Assembly (NCBI GenBank): GCA_964538275.1
Contig: CAZIFW010000034.1
Coordinates: 1-26,353 of the forward strand
DNA from: CANIGN01 sp964538275
GTDB lineage: Bacteria; Bdellovibrionota; UBA2428
DNA length: 26,353 bases
Reading direction: 5' to 3'
Each line of letters begins with the position of its first letter. The stretch's first letter is position 1. Made by a program: the position numbers and the translations under genes. The notes beneath the pieces were generated by a model. The model was not told the origin of the DNA. It did no database searches and saw only the letters and a program-made list of their open reading frames with translations. This document shows positions 1-7,566 of the stretch, piece by piece.

Positions 1-398
1 ATGTGAGTTTTGAACATTAAGTTAAAATTTCGAGCAGCATCTAAATCCGTGTTGCCACATGTGGGACACTTAACTTTTCCCTCGGGAGTTTTAGGCGCTT
101 TATCTTCGCGAAAACGAGCTTTACATTTTTTACAATCCACCAAAGGATCGGTAAAATTCTCAACGTGCCCACTGGCTTCCCAAACTCTGGATGCCATCAA
201 AATAGAAGAATCAATACCCACTACGTCTAAACGAGTGGTCATAGACTTCCACCAACGATCTTTTACATTTTTCTTAAGAGCTACGCCTAAAGGACCGTAA
301 TCCCAGCAACTGTTTAAGCCGCCATAAATTTCTGAGCTTTGAAAAACAAAACCACGACGTTTAGCAAGAGAAACCAAATCCTGTAGAGTATCAGCCAT
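1..398 (-). CDS. glyS: glycyl-tRNA synthetase, single-chain class II type (N-terminal part; runs off the window)
   Basis: Attaches glycine to tRNA-Gly in the cytoplasm. The visible 132 residues begin MADTLQDLVSLAKRRGFVFQ, then SSEIYGGLNSCWDYGPLG and a KDRWW stretch, which is the characteristic N-terminus of the homodimeric (alpha2) GlyRS rather than the alpha2beta2 GlyQ/GlyS enzyme. A Cys-x2-Cys pair (CKKC) and a later CPTC form the usual zinc-binding insertion. The ATG at 396-398 is preceded, at a 9-nt gap, by an AGGA Shine-Dalgarno element (408-411, minus strand). The 3' portion with class II motifs 2 and 3 lies beyond position 1. The plus-strand reading frame across this region is only its shadow. 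The family call is firm; the enzyme's completeness cannot be seen. Confidence 0.94.
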   Translation of the reverse strand, partial: MADTLQDLVSLAKRRGFVFQSSEIYGGLNSCWDYGPLGVALKKNVKDRWWKSMTTRLDVVGIDSSILMASRVWEASGHVENFTDPLVDCKKCKARFREDKAPKTPEGKVKCPTCGNTDLDAARNFNLMFKTH

Positions 399-447
399 TT
401 TGAATGATCCTAACCAAAAGTGTGTTGGCTGAGAACACTTTTTTGGC

Positions 448-1098
448 CTAAATACCCAATGCCGAGCGTTTTTTAATCCAACTTAGCAAGGCATGCTGGC
501 CAGCAAGTTTTTTAACGAGATAAGCCCGTGCCCACTTTTCATCGACCAATAGGGCCTCTTTCCACAAGTCTTCAAACAAAAGCTCTGAGGAGCCTACAGC
601 GAGCGAGGGAAAGGCCCCGTCGTCTACTTCCCCAAACCCTACAATCAGTAGCTTTTCCCAAAGCTCCTTGAGTGCCACAGTATAATTGCGTTCAAAGAAC
701 TTACCCTTTAAATCCAGGTCTTTTTTGAGGCGCTTAGTGGATATAGGAGAATTCGAATCGAGATGTTGCATCACTCGGCGTGCATCGCCCGAGAGCTTTT
801 TCTTAAACTGAGCGCTTTTCAGTAAACATAGAAGCGCAATAAAAACTTCGCGTGAAAAGAAGGTCGCCCTCCCCTGATAATACTTGGCATATACGACTTT
901 GCTGGATTCCGAGAGCTTCATGCGCAAGTGCCACAGGTTGGCCACTCGGTCGTCGCTATCCTCGGTCCACTCCCATACCATTTCATCATTAGGGTAAAAG
1001 ACAGACCACAGAGAATGAGGCTCGCTCCGATTTTTAATGGGAAAAGCAAGTAAGATGCCGTGTTTTTCGATAGCGGCAATCGCAGAGCGCTTATTCAC
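448..1098 (-). CDS. AlkZ-related winged-helix-type protein, 216 aa
   Basis: Probably a short relative of the AlkZ/YcaQ (HTH_42) family, whose full-length members of about 400 residues are DNA glycosylases. What is visible: an N-terminal segment with FPIKN, LWSVFYP and a W-x-W-x-E-D patch (residues ~20-50), a YYQGRATFFS stretch (~73-82), a helical, Lys-rich middle (SPISTKRLKKDLDLKG, ~117-132) that looks like a winged-helix recognition region, and an aromatic C-terminus. The arrangement W.W..D...W..R..L...K..Y.K...GR.TF is what suggests AlkZ-related proteins. I see no proof of catalytic residues, so activity is open. The start is GTG (1096-1098) with no clear Shine-Dalgarno. It lies 61 nt downstream of the S46 peptidase, separated from it by a strong hairpin. 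Confidence 0.55.
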   Translation of the reverse strand: MNKRSAIAAIEKHGILLAFPIKNRSEPHSLWSVFYPNDEMVWEWTEDSDDRVANLWHLRMKLSESSKVVYAKYYQGRATFFSREVFIALLCLLKSAQFKKKLSGDARRVMQHLDSNSPISTKRLKKDLDLKGKFFERNYTVALKELWEKLLIVGFGEVDDGAFPSLAVGSSELLFEDLWKEALLVDEKWARAYLVKKLAGQHALLSWIKKRSALGI

Positions 1099-1106
1099 AC
1101 AAAGCA

Positions 1107-1133
1107 GGATAAGAAACTTTTTGTTTCTTATCC
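1107..1133 (-). terminator. perfect 11-bp hairpin between S46 peptidase and AlkZ-like gene
   Basis: GGATAAGAAAC (1107-1117) and GTTTCTTATCC (1123-1133) are perfect reverse complements around a 5-nt loop. It sits just after the S46 peptidase stop and ends 8 nt before the GTG of the next gene. It is probably the terminator of the peptidase gene, but the minus-strand sequence after the stem is only weakly T-rich, so it may instead be a partial terminator, an mRNA-stabilising stem, or a control on translation of the following gene. Confidence 0.5.
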
Positions 1134-1159
1134 ATACTCAAAATGGCCTCAAAATTTAC

Positions 1160-3448
1160 TTAAGGAGCCGCTTGTACAGCAGGGGCTTCTTTAGCACCCA
1201 TTTCAACAAGCAGATCTTGCGCACCTACAATTTCGTCTAGAGTCCAAAGCATGTAACGAATATCCACTAGAATAGATCGTACATTGGCATCAAACTTATA
1301 GTCTCCATAGAGAGATTCGGAATTTCCATCAAATAGAAGTCCTATCAACTCGCCTCTGCCATTCAAGGCAGCAGAGCCAGAGTTGCCGCCTGTAGTGTCT
1401 ACGTTAGCTACAAAATTAAGCGGAAGTTCAGAATAAATAGGATCAGAATAAGAACCGTAACCCTTTGTTTTGGAACGCTCATAAGCACCCATCCAAGATG
1501 CTGGGAGCTCAAAATCCTTCTTGCCCCACTTCAATTCCTTTTCAAAAAGATCACGTAGATTTGTAAAAGCAGGCATATCACGCTTGTGCTTATTGCTGTA
1601 ATAGCCCTTCACTTGACCAAAAGTTACGCGCAAACTTGAGTTAGCATCGGGCGCCATTTCCTGACCGCGAGTTGCCAAAAACTCTCTCAAAGCTTTCATG
1701 TAAATCGGAGTGTAAACATCTGCTCCCGCTTCGCTCTTGGAATGTTTTTCAACGGATTCTACTGCTTCAACAGCCTTAACTGCAAAACGCAAAAGCTTGT
1801 CTTCTGTACTTTGAGCATTGGCCCACGTTAAAGAATTAAAAAGCTCTAAACGTTTATCTACATTTTCTAGTTGCGAAGCATTGATTATTGCTTCTACCTG
1901 AATTTTTACTTGCGAGGGATCTGCAACAATAGCGGCAATATCAAAAGTTTCACTCACAAAAGCGGGAACGTCTCCGGCCTCAATTATTTTTGGAATCAAA
2001 TATGACATTACCTCAAGTACAATTTTGCGGTCATAGTTGGGCTGCATTCCTTTGATTTCGTCTTTAAGATCGTTCCATTCTCGCTCTTGGAACTGAGGCA
2101 ATCTCTCGGCATCTGGCTTTTCTTTTTCTTTTGCAATACGCGCTAATACTAAAGCAGAGCGGAAGAGTGGATTTATAAAACCATTAAATATGCGATTGAT
2201 TAAACTTCTTTTGAGCCAACCTTCTTTGTATTGCAAACGAAGCTTTTCCATTTCAGCCAATGCAGTTCCATATTTAGCAACAAGAGCAGGGTCAGAATTC
2301 ACCCACTCCATTAATGAGTCTTGTAATTCTTTTTTGTCTTCTAAAAACTTAATTTCTTCGAGCATCTGCAAAGCTTCTTGCTGATTTTTTAAAGTGTTCT
2401 CAATTCCAAAAATGATTGACTTGGTTTTTGTTTCTAAATCAGAGCTTTGTGCTGATAAGTCCTTGAAAACTTTTCTAATATCGCTCAAATAAGAAATCAC
2501 ATAGGGCATGGTCTCATTTACTTCGTCTACGCTTTCAGCATAAGTGCTAAGACGATCGGTACTTCCAGGATAGCCAGAGACCAATACTAAATCTCCTGGA
2601 AGCGTGGGTTTTTTAGCAATCTTCATGATGTTCTTAGGGACATAAGGTTTGTTTGTTTCACTGTATTCAACGTGCGCACCTTCGCCCTTGTAGACTCGCA
2701 ACAAAGCAAAATCTCCTACGTGACGAGGAAACTCCCAGTTCTTCTCATCTCCCCCAAAGAAACCAACAGCTTCTGGTGGAGCATATACAACGCGCAAATC
2801 TTTAAGTTCTAACTTTTTAGTGAGGAAATATTTTTCTCCACGAAAGAATGACTTTAGATCAGCCTTAATGTTGGGGGCACTTGCTTCTGCTTCTTTAAGC
2901 AAAGTCTTTTGACGATTCTCTATTTCTAAAAAACGATCAAGAGCCTGTTCTGGGCTAGGTAAATTAGAAAGTATTTTGTCTGTAACATCTTCAATACTGA
3001 GAGTGACATACACACGCGCCTCGGGTCCTGCAGATCGCTCAGCTTTTAGGTTAGGGGCAAAAAAACCATTTTTTACGTGATCAACACTCTTGTCACCAGC
3101 TTTTTTGTCTACTCCTGTCATGTGAGTGAGATAACCCACCACACAGTGCCAGTTGGTAACTATGAGTCCTAGTTTTGATATAAAAGAACCTGAACAACCA
3201 TCTAAACTCACAATGGCATTGAGTGTATTAGAGGTAGGATCTGCCAAATCCGCGGGGTCTACTTCTAAGCCTAATTTTTTTAATACCCCTTCAAGCTGAG
3301 GAATTTGGCTGGGCATCCACATTCCACCTGTAGGAGGAAATTGGGGATCGTGAGGCACCTCTGCTTGAGCACGTGTTTGCATAGCAATCATGCTCGCAAA
3401 GAAAGAACATAATAAGAAGTGTTTCTTGTATGAAGTTGCACCGTTCAT
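1160..3448 (-). CDS. S46 family dipeptidyl-peptidase (DPP7/DPP11-like), secreted
   Basis: Exported serine peptidase that releases dipeptides from the N-terminus of peptides. The 762-residue protein starts with a signal peptide (about residues 1-28), followed by the family's GGMWMPSQ entry motif. The catalytic triad is visible: His101 in TNWHC, Asp246 in WEFPRHVGDFALLRVY and Ser690 in TTGGNSGS. Between them is the long helical domain expected for S46. In Porphyromonas DPP11 an Arg 18 residues after the catalytic Ser selects Asp/Glu at P1, whereas DPP7 has Gly there. Here that position is Gly708 (FDGN), so a DPP7-like preference for hydrophobic P1 is inferred. The residue before the catalytic His is Trp instead of the usual His of TNHHC. 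The ATG (3446-3448) has no obvious Shine-Dalgarno site. Confidence 0.94.
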   Translation of the reverse strand: MNGATSYKKHFLLCSFFASMIAMQTRAQAEVPHDPQFPPTGGMWMPSQIPQLEGVLKKLGLEVDPADLADPTSNTLNAIVSLDGCSGSFISKLGLIVTNWHCVVGYLTHMTGVDKKAGDKSVDHVKNGFFAPNLKAERSAGPEARVYVTLSIEDVTDKILSNLPSPEQALDRFLEIENRQKTLLKEAEASAPNIKADLKSFFRGEKYFLTKKLELKDLRVVYAPPEAVGFFGGDEKNWEFPRHVGDFALLRVYKGEGAHVEYSETNKPYVPKNIMKIAKKPTLPGDLVLVSGYPGSTDRLSTYAESVDEVNETMPYVISYLSDIRKVFKDLSAQSSDLETKTKSIIFGIENTLKNQQEALQMLEEIKFLEDKKELQDSLMEWVNSDPALVAKYGTALAEMEKLRLQYKEGWLKRSLINRIFNGFINPLFRSALVLARIAKEKEKPDAERLPQFQEREWNDLKDEIKGMQPNYDRKIVLEVMSYLIPKIIEAGDVPAFVSETFDIAAIVADPSQVKIQVEAIINASQLENVDKRLELFNSLTWANAQSTEDKLLRFAVKAVEAVESVEKHSKSEAGADVYTPIYMKALREFLATRGQEMAPDANSSLRVTFGQVKGYYSNKHKRDMPAFTNLRDLFEKELKWGKKDFELPASWMGAYERSKTKGYGSYSDPIYSELPLNFVANVDTTGGNSGSAALNGRGELIGLLFDGNSESLYGDYKFDANVRSILVDIRYMLWTLDEIVGAQDLLVEMGAKEAPAVQAAP

Positions 3449-3574
3449 AGAGTGAAAAAGTAACGCTCATGGCGCATAGGGTCAATGCGCGAAGGCCCTG
3501 AAAATACTTAAGAAGTCTGTATAAGGACTTTCCGCATGATCTCTCTATGTTTTTGATTTTAAACAAAGCCTGAC

Positions 3575-3603
3575 TTGACTCACTCCGCGTTATTGAGGAT
3601 ACC
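3575..3603 (+). promoter_or_regulatory. likely promoter of the initiator tRNA
   Basis: TTGACT (3575-3580) is followed after 17 nt by a weak GATACC (3598-3603) just upstream of the tRNA 5' end at 3609. The -35 is near consensus; the -10 matches at three of six positions. Confidence 0.4.
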
Positions 3604-3608
3604 CAATC

Positions 3609-3685
<77 letters not shown>

Positions 3686-3699
3686 ATTTTTTTTTAAAA

Positions 3700-4050
3700 T
3701 TAGAAATTCTCCGCTTTTATACTTTCCACAGACAACCACAAATTTAGAAGCATCAATACGAAAGCCGGGATTAAAGCAGGAAAAGTATCCCCAACCTTAA
3801 GTCTGGCACGAAGACCCAGCAGCATGAGTACACTAAGAGCCGCTGAAGCCAGAGAGAGTATAAGTGGATAGAAAAATCCTACAAGCAAAGCTACTCCGCC
3901 TAAAATTTCTAAAACACCCACAAGACTTCGAAAGCGACTTAATCCATAACGTTCAAATTCGATTTTCATATGGCCCGCGAACAAGCACAGAAATCCATAA
4001 ATCATAAATGCTCCGGCTGAACTCCAAGTCAGAACATTAAATATCGTCAT
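3700..4050 (-). CDS. DoxX-like small membrane protein, 116 aa
   Basis: Four hydrophobic segments (about residues 5-25, 43-65, 66-83 and 91-108) with the spacing seen in the DoxX/DoxX_2 superfamily of small inner-membrane proteins. The function of this group is poorly defined, and some members are tied to respiratory or redox stress. Recognisable stretches are LVGVLEILGGVALLVGF and FPALIPAFVLMLLNL. It is divergent from, and clearly similar to, the DoxX-like protein at 4202-4528: the segment before TM2 (IEFERYGLSRFRSLVG) aligns with VKEFKHYALPDWTRDLVG there. The ATG at 4048-4050 has no Shine-Dalgarno site. A weak -10-like TATCTT lies 6 nt upstream of it. Confidence 0.75.
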   Translation of the reverse strand: MTIFNVLTWSSAGAFMIYGFLCLFAGHMKIEFERYGLSRFRSLVGVLEILGGVALLVGFFYPLILSLASAALSVLMLLGLRARLKVGDTFPALIPAFVLMLLNLWLSVESIKAENF

Positions 4051-4201
4051 TTAAGAAAGATACACCTAATTTGTACTTTGAGATGAATGAGTTTCAATCG
4101 AAGCAAAATTCCAAGAACCATTTATATTTACGAATCTATAAACTTCAGTATCTTTCTCTTTGTTTGACTGTAGGATGTTAAGAAGATTCAGAATAAATTT
4201 T

Positions 4202-4528
4202 ATGCAAAATATTTTAGATTTAGCAAAAGTCATAGTCCCTGTAGCCATATTTTTTGTTTGGGTAGTTCGCTATGAAAATATTGTAAAGGAATTCAAACAC
4301 TATGCACTTCCAGATTGGACCAGAGATCTTGTTGGCATTCTAAAGCTTTCTTGCGCATTTATGATTGTTAGTTCCTCTGCCTACTTAGTTAAAGTTGGAG
4401 CAGCTGGAATCGTGCTTCTTATGATTGCAGCTTTAATTGTTCACTTAAAAGTAAAAAATCCACCTGCAAAAATGCTACCTGCTTTTACTCTTATGTCTCT
4501 AAGTCTTTTGATATTCTTGTTCTCTTAG
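4202..4528 (+). CDS. DoxX-like small membrane protein, 108 aa
   Basis: Predicted inner-membrane protein with four hydrophobic segments, homologous to the divergent neighbour at 3700-4050: LVGILKLSCAF aligns with LVGVLEILGGV, and HLKVKNPPAKMLPAFTLM with RLKVGDTFPALIPAFVLM. I place the start at the ATG at 4202 (MQNILDLAK). The frame is open further upstream from a TTG at 4160 and an ATG at 4175, but those would add a charged MLRRFRINF tail. TTGACT at 4164-4169 with CAGAAT at 4189-4194 would put transcription start within a base or two of 4202. Biochemical role unknown. The pair may be alternative or partner subunits of one membrane unit, which is inference. Confidence 0.7.
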   Translation: MQNILDLAKVIVPVAIFFVWVVRYENIVKEFKHYALPDWTRDLVGILKLSCAFMIVSSSAYLVKVGAAGIVLLMIAALIVHLKVKNPPAKMLPAFTLMSLSLLIFLFS

Positions 4529-4547
4529 TAACAAGACTCAAAAATAC

Positions 4548-4733
4548 CTATTCAACCTCAGGCAATGTTGGCTTTGTGCCTTCTTCTAAAGAAAACTTTT
4601 CGCCACCCGCATTAACAACATTGCTATCCCCCGTTGGACATTTAACCAAGGGATTCATGTTTCGCTCTTTAACAACAAATTCAGTGCGACATTTGGAGCA
4701 TACGATTTTTCGGTAAACGATCATTTTGGACAT
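4548..4733 (-). CDS. small zinc-ribbon-like protein, 61 aa
   Basis: Begins MSKMIVYRKIVCSKCRTEF: a Cys-x2-Cys knuckle at residues 12-15, followed by VKCPTGDSN, where a normal ribbon would have a second CPxC pair. Only the first cysteine of the second pair remains, so the metal site is incomplete or uses another ligand. The C-terminus is acidic. The frame extends 21 codons upstream, but the ATG at 4731-4733 is preferred because a perfect TATAAT lies six bases before it and there is no Shine-Dalgarno site, pointing to a leaderless message. I do not recognise the family; a role in nucleic-acid or protein binding would be a guess. Confidence 0.65.
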   Translation of the reverse strand: MSKMIVYRKIVCSKCRTEFVVKERNMNPLVKCPTGDSNVVNAGGEKFSLEEGTKPTLPEVE

Positions 4734-4739
4734 ATGTGA

Positions 4740-4767
4740 ATTATAGCGTTCTTTAAGAATCAGACAA
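4740..4767 (-). promoter_or_regulatory. promoter of the 61-aa zinc-ribbon gene
   Basis: On the minus strand TTGTCT (4762-4767), a 16-nt spacer, and a perfect TATAAT (4740-4745). The hexamer ends six bases before the ATG, so a start site seven bases downstream falls on the A of the start codon. Confidence 0.6.
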
Positions 4768-4818
4768 CTCAACTTAGAATTTGAAATCAAAAGCAAAGCA
4801 CCAAGACCCTAAATAAAG

Positions 4819-5784
4819 TTAAATAGGTGTCATCTTCTGAGCTTCAACATCCCAAACCTTAAGACTTAAGCAACGATAAACATCAACTGGATTTAAAGAT
4901 GTGACTTTAGGATTTTGAAGCTCAGCTACTTCATTCATTACTTCTGGCAAACGATAAAAAGGAATTTTAGCATTGAGATGATGAATATGGTGATAACCAA
5001 TATTCCCTGTAAACCAAGCCATTACTTTACCCGTTTTTAAATAACTAGAAGATTCCATAGCTGCTTTTTCATAGGTCCAACCCGCGTGATCCGAAAATAC
5101 AACACCGGGAAAATTGTGCTGTGCATAGAACAAATACGAACCAAAAGCATAGGCAAAAAAAGCGGGAAAAATAAGCGTCATGAATAAAGTCGGAACTCCA
5201 AAGTGTAGGGCCAAAAAAGTACCCAAAGAAAAATGCAACACAATTGCCACTAAGCAATCAAGATGTTTGCGCGGATACATCATAAAAGGCTGCAAACACA
5301 TTCCGTAAAGAAACGTAAAAATATAGCCAAACAATATTGTAAGTGGATGACGAATAAACAAGTAGCGTCGTTGTAGTGACTTAGAAGAATTTAAAAATTT
5401 TTCCTTTGTCATGATTGGAAACGAGCCAATGTGTGCACTTCGCAACTTTGAATTATGCTTGTGATGATAATTATGAGATGACTTCCAAACACTCGAGGGA
5501 TTTAGCGCTATCACTCCATAAACAGTCATGAGAAAATTTGCCAACTTTGACTGAGGCAAAATCGAAGCATGTTGATGATCGTGGTAAATCACGAAAGATC
5601 GAAGAACCAAGAGTCCCGTAAGCAAGCTACATACAGCTCTAAGCCCTAAGGATGGAATCCAAATTGTGCCTGCAATACTGAGAAGTAAAAAAACGAATGT
5701 ACTGAGAACACTCCACCAACTACGCCATGACGTGTCGAATGCAAATTCTTTGGTCGCTAGAATCAGTTCTTTTCCTGTTCGCAT
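4819..5784 (-). CDS. membrane fatty acid desaturase (acyl-lipid type)
   Basis: Di-iron membrane desaturase that introduces a double bond into fatty acyl chains at the inner membrane. The three histidine boxes are present in order: HDHQH (residues 68-72), HNYHHKH (104-110) and HHIHH (265-269, in GYHHIHHLNAKIPFYRLPE). An additional AQHNF motif lies before the third box. Hydrophobic segments occur near residues 27-62, 83-95, 140-165 and 175-218. At 321 residues it has the normal length for PF00487 family members. The regiospecificity (delta-12, delta-9 or omega-3) cannot be read from the motifs. It stands alone, 85 nt upstream of the minus-strand zinc-ribbon gene's start. A TATGCT lies 18 nt before the ATG and no strong Shine-Dalgarno is visible. 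Confidence 0.92.
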   Translation of the reverse strand: MRTGKELILATKEFAFDTSWRSWWSVLSTFVFLLLSIAGTIWIPSLGLRAVCSLLTGLLVLRSFVIYHDHQHASILPQSKLANFLMTVYGVIALNPSSVWKSSHNYHHKHNSKLRSAHIGSFPIMTKEKFLNSSKSLQRRYLFIRHPLTILFGYIFTFLYGMCLQPFMMYPRKHLDCLVAIVLHFSLGTFLALHFGVPTLFMTLIFPAFFAYAFGSYLFYAQHNFPGVVFSDHAGWTYEKAAMESSSYLKTGKVMAWFTGNIGYHHIHHLNAKIPFYRLPEVMNEVAELQNPKVTSLNPVDVYRCLSLKVWDVEAQKMTPI

Positions 5785-5923
5785 CTATTTGCTTAAGATC
5801 GTAGCATAAGCACAGCGTAACGCGTTCACTTTTAATTCTTTCAAAGGTCTTGTTTTATATCTTTATCTAGCAGTCAAAAACAACAACCGCCTATGACTTC
5901 CACATATAAGAATAGCGATACAA

Positions 5924-6883
5924 TTATGATGATGAAAGATTTGTAAATTCATAAAACAATAAACAAACTCCAGCGGCTATCATTGCAGCACCACCAACAA
6001 TTCCAAGAGTGCTTAAATTTCTTAATCGACCAATAAAATATTTCTCATGAGTATTGGCAACCACAACACTTTCATGTTCGGTACTCATGATGCTGCCAGC
6101 AAGGTTTATTTCTTCAGCTATAACTCCGGATTTTTCTATATCTTGTTGATGTTTGCGAGCTATAGAATCTGCGGCATATGTGTGTCCCGTTCTATGCTCA
6201 TCTTCACAAACAGTTCCGTCATTGTTTACATCAAACATTGAAGATTGATAGGCTATATTTCTCTTTAACTTTAAGTATTTCTCTTTGAATGCCGCAAAGC
6301 CTTTTATCACATTCATAGTTTTAGTTGCACCCCGAGTAGTTAAATGTCCTTGAACGACAATAGGACAACCTAAAGGCAGACTTTTAATTCCCATGCGATA
6401 GCTCGAAGAAAAAATAGAATCCGTTGGTGGAAAGTTTGAATCCGCAAGAGGACCAACCCATAATTGAAAAATCTTACGTTGCTCAGGCGTAGCATTCTTC
6501 CACTGAACATGATTCACCTTAGAATTTAACTCACCCTTTGTCATATCAACCCAGGCTGCCGCGGTGTCATCTCCAATAAGAAAACCTTTGGGTCGCTTAC
6601 CTTCAGCTACCTTAACCCACTCCGATCGCTTATTGCGATTGACGAGTTTTTCAAGCTGCCATTCTACATAAACTCCGCCGCGTGATTCAACTCCGAAATC
6701 TAAAGCCTGCGCCCATGCAAAACCGCTCACTTCAACATGCCCTTGCGGTGCAGAAGAAAGATGGATGCTTTGTACATCTTCAAAACGACGCGCTCGTTTT
6801 TTATTTTTTAAAGAATTCCATAAAAGCATTGCACCACCAACACACAAATAGCCGGCAAGCTCAAAACTTGAATCATCAGACAT
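5924..6883 (-). CDS. GIDE-like (MUL1-related) membrane protein with an EF-hand loop
   Basis: Resembles the bacterial GIDE-domain proteins often coded beside lemA. Visible: an N-terminal membrane segment (residues ~10-23), a beta-rich region with GHVEVSGFAWAQ, GVYVEWQLEKL and FLIGDDTAAAWVD (45-115), and a FSSSYRMGIKSLPLGCPIVVQGHL stretch (158-181) matching the GIDE pattern of Glu/Tyr, Gly, Pro and a final strand. A C-terminal membrane helix spans about 293-313. Unusually, residues 218-229 form a canonical EF-hand loop: D218-x-N220-x-D222-G223-T-V-x-x-x-E229. No RING finger is present, so ubiquitin-ligase activity is not implied. It follows lemA by 12 nt and is surely co-transcribed with it. 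Function unknown; a calcium-sensing membrane partner of LemA is inference. Confidence 0.7.
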   Translation of the reverse strand: MSDDSSFELAGYLCVGGAMLLWNSLKNKKRARRFEDVQSIHLSSAPQGHVEVSGFAWAQALDFGVESRGGVYVEWQLEKLVNRNKRSEWVKVAEGKRPKGFLIGDDTAAAWVDMTKGELNSKVNHVQWKNATPEQRKIFQLWVGPLADSNFPPTDSIFSSSYRMGIKSLPLGCPIVVQGHLTTRGATKTMNVIKGFAAFKEKYLKLKRNIAYQSSMFDVNNDGTVCEDEHRTGHTYAADSIARKHQQDIEKSGVIAEEINLAGSIMSTEHESVVVANTHEKYFIGRLRNLSTLGIVGGAAMIAAGVCLLFYEFTNLSSS

Positions 6884-6895
6884 AAAAACTAAACC

Positions 6896-7462
6896 TTATG
6901 TTTTAATTTTTAGAGAGGGCATAGCTTTTTCGGATTCAGAAACTTTAAAAAGTTCCATGGGGCGATAATTCATTAATCCTGCAAAAATCATATCAGGAAA
7001 TTGCTCAATGCGCGTATTATATGCTGTTGTTGTATCATTGAAGTGTTCTCTACGATCTGCCAATTGATCTTCTAGTCCCGAAAGTCGAGTTTGAATTTGC
7101 ATAAAATGACTGCTCGATTTGAGCTCAGGATAAGCCTCACCAATGGCCAAAAGGCCACCCATGGCTCGAGTCATTTCGTTTGTAGCTTTAACTTTTTCAT
7201 CTGTACTTTTTGCATTCATGTAATGAGTACGCGCTTCAGTGACTTTATCAAGAATATTTTTTTCGTGAGTTACGTACTGCTGAACCACTTCGATCAACTG
7301 AGGAACTTCATCATATCGTTGTTTTAAGATAACATCTATATTGGCAAATGAACGATCTATTTGCTTTCTAAGACTTACCAAAGCGTTGTAGATGTTTACA
7401 AACATCATAAGTCCCACCAAAACTAAGATACCTACGAATACAAGGCCAAATATAATGCCCAC
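6896..7462 (-). CDS. lemA: LemA family membrane protein
   Basis: 188-residue LemA protein: one N-terminal membrane helix (residues ~3-24), then VNIYNALVSLRKQIDRSFANIDVILKQRYDEVPQL-type sequence, the family hallmark, and a long helical bundle (35-165) ending in the typical MIFAGLMNYRP segment (163-169 region). LemA proteins are anchored in the inner membrane with the helical domain outside; their biochemical role is not settled. The start is GTG (7460-7462), supported by AGGGGGA about 7 nt upstream (7470-7476 on the minus strand). The following GIDE-like gene begins 12 nt after its stop. That Shine-Dalgarno lies within a possible hairpin, described separately. Confidence 0.93.
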   Translation of the reverse strand: MGIIFGLVFVGILVLVGLMMFVNIYNALVSLRKQIDRSFANIDVILKQRYDEVPQLIEVVQQYVTHEKNILDKVTEARTHYMNAKSTDEKVKATNEMTRAMGGLLAIGEAYPELKSSSHFMQIQTRLSGLEDQLADRREHFNDTTTAYNTRIEQFPDMIFAGLMNYRPMELFKVSESEKAMPSLKIKT

Positions 7463-7470
7463 TCAAAAAT

Positions 7471-7495
7471 CCCCCTAGCACAGAATAACAGGGGG
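7471..7495 (-). promoter_or_regulatory. hairpin that could mask the lemA Shine-Dalgarno
   Basis: CCCCCT (7471-7476) and AGGGGG (7490-7495) are reverse complements around a 13-nt loop. On the minus-strand RNA the 3' arm is the lemA Shine-Dalgarno itself. A -10-like TATTCT (7482-7487) in the loop is an alternative: a transcript starting near 7475 would lack the 5' arm. Confidence 0.4.
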
Positions 7496-7566
7496 GCCTC
7501 TAACTCGCTACTTGAGCGCAAGTAAAATCAGCGGCAAAAAACTATCACCTTTTTTTAAGGAAACAG

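Noticed and set aside
10..300. Plus-strand open frame of 96 codons
   Set aside because: Antisense to the clear glycyl-tRNA synthetase coding sequence; no ribosome site and no recognisable protein.
3291..3566. Minus-strand frame overlapping the 5' end of the S46 gene
   Set aside because: Out of frame with the peptidase and without a signal; the S46 signal peptide and catalytic domain fix the right frame.
7509..7524. TACTTG-AGCG-CAAGTA stem-loop after the M24 gene
   Set aside because: Only 6 bp and no T-run on either strand, so it is not called as a terminator; chance is plausible.
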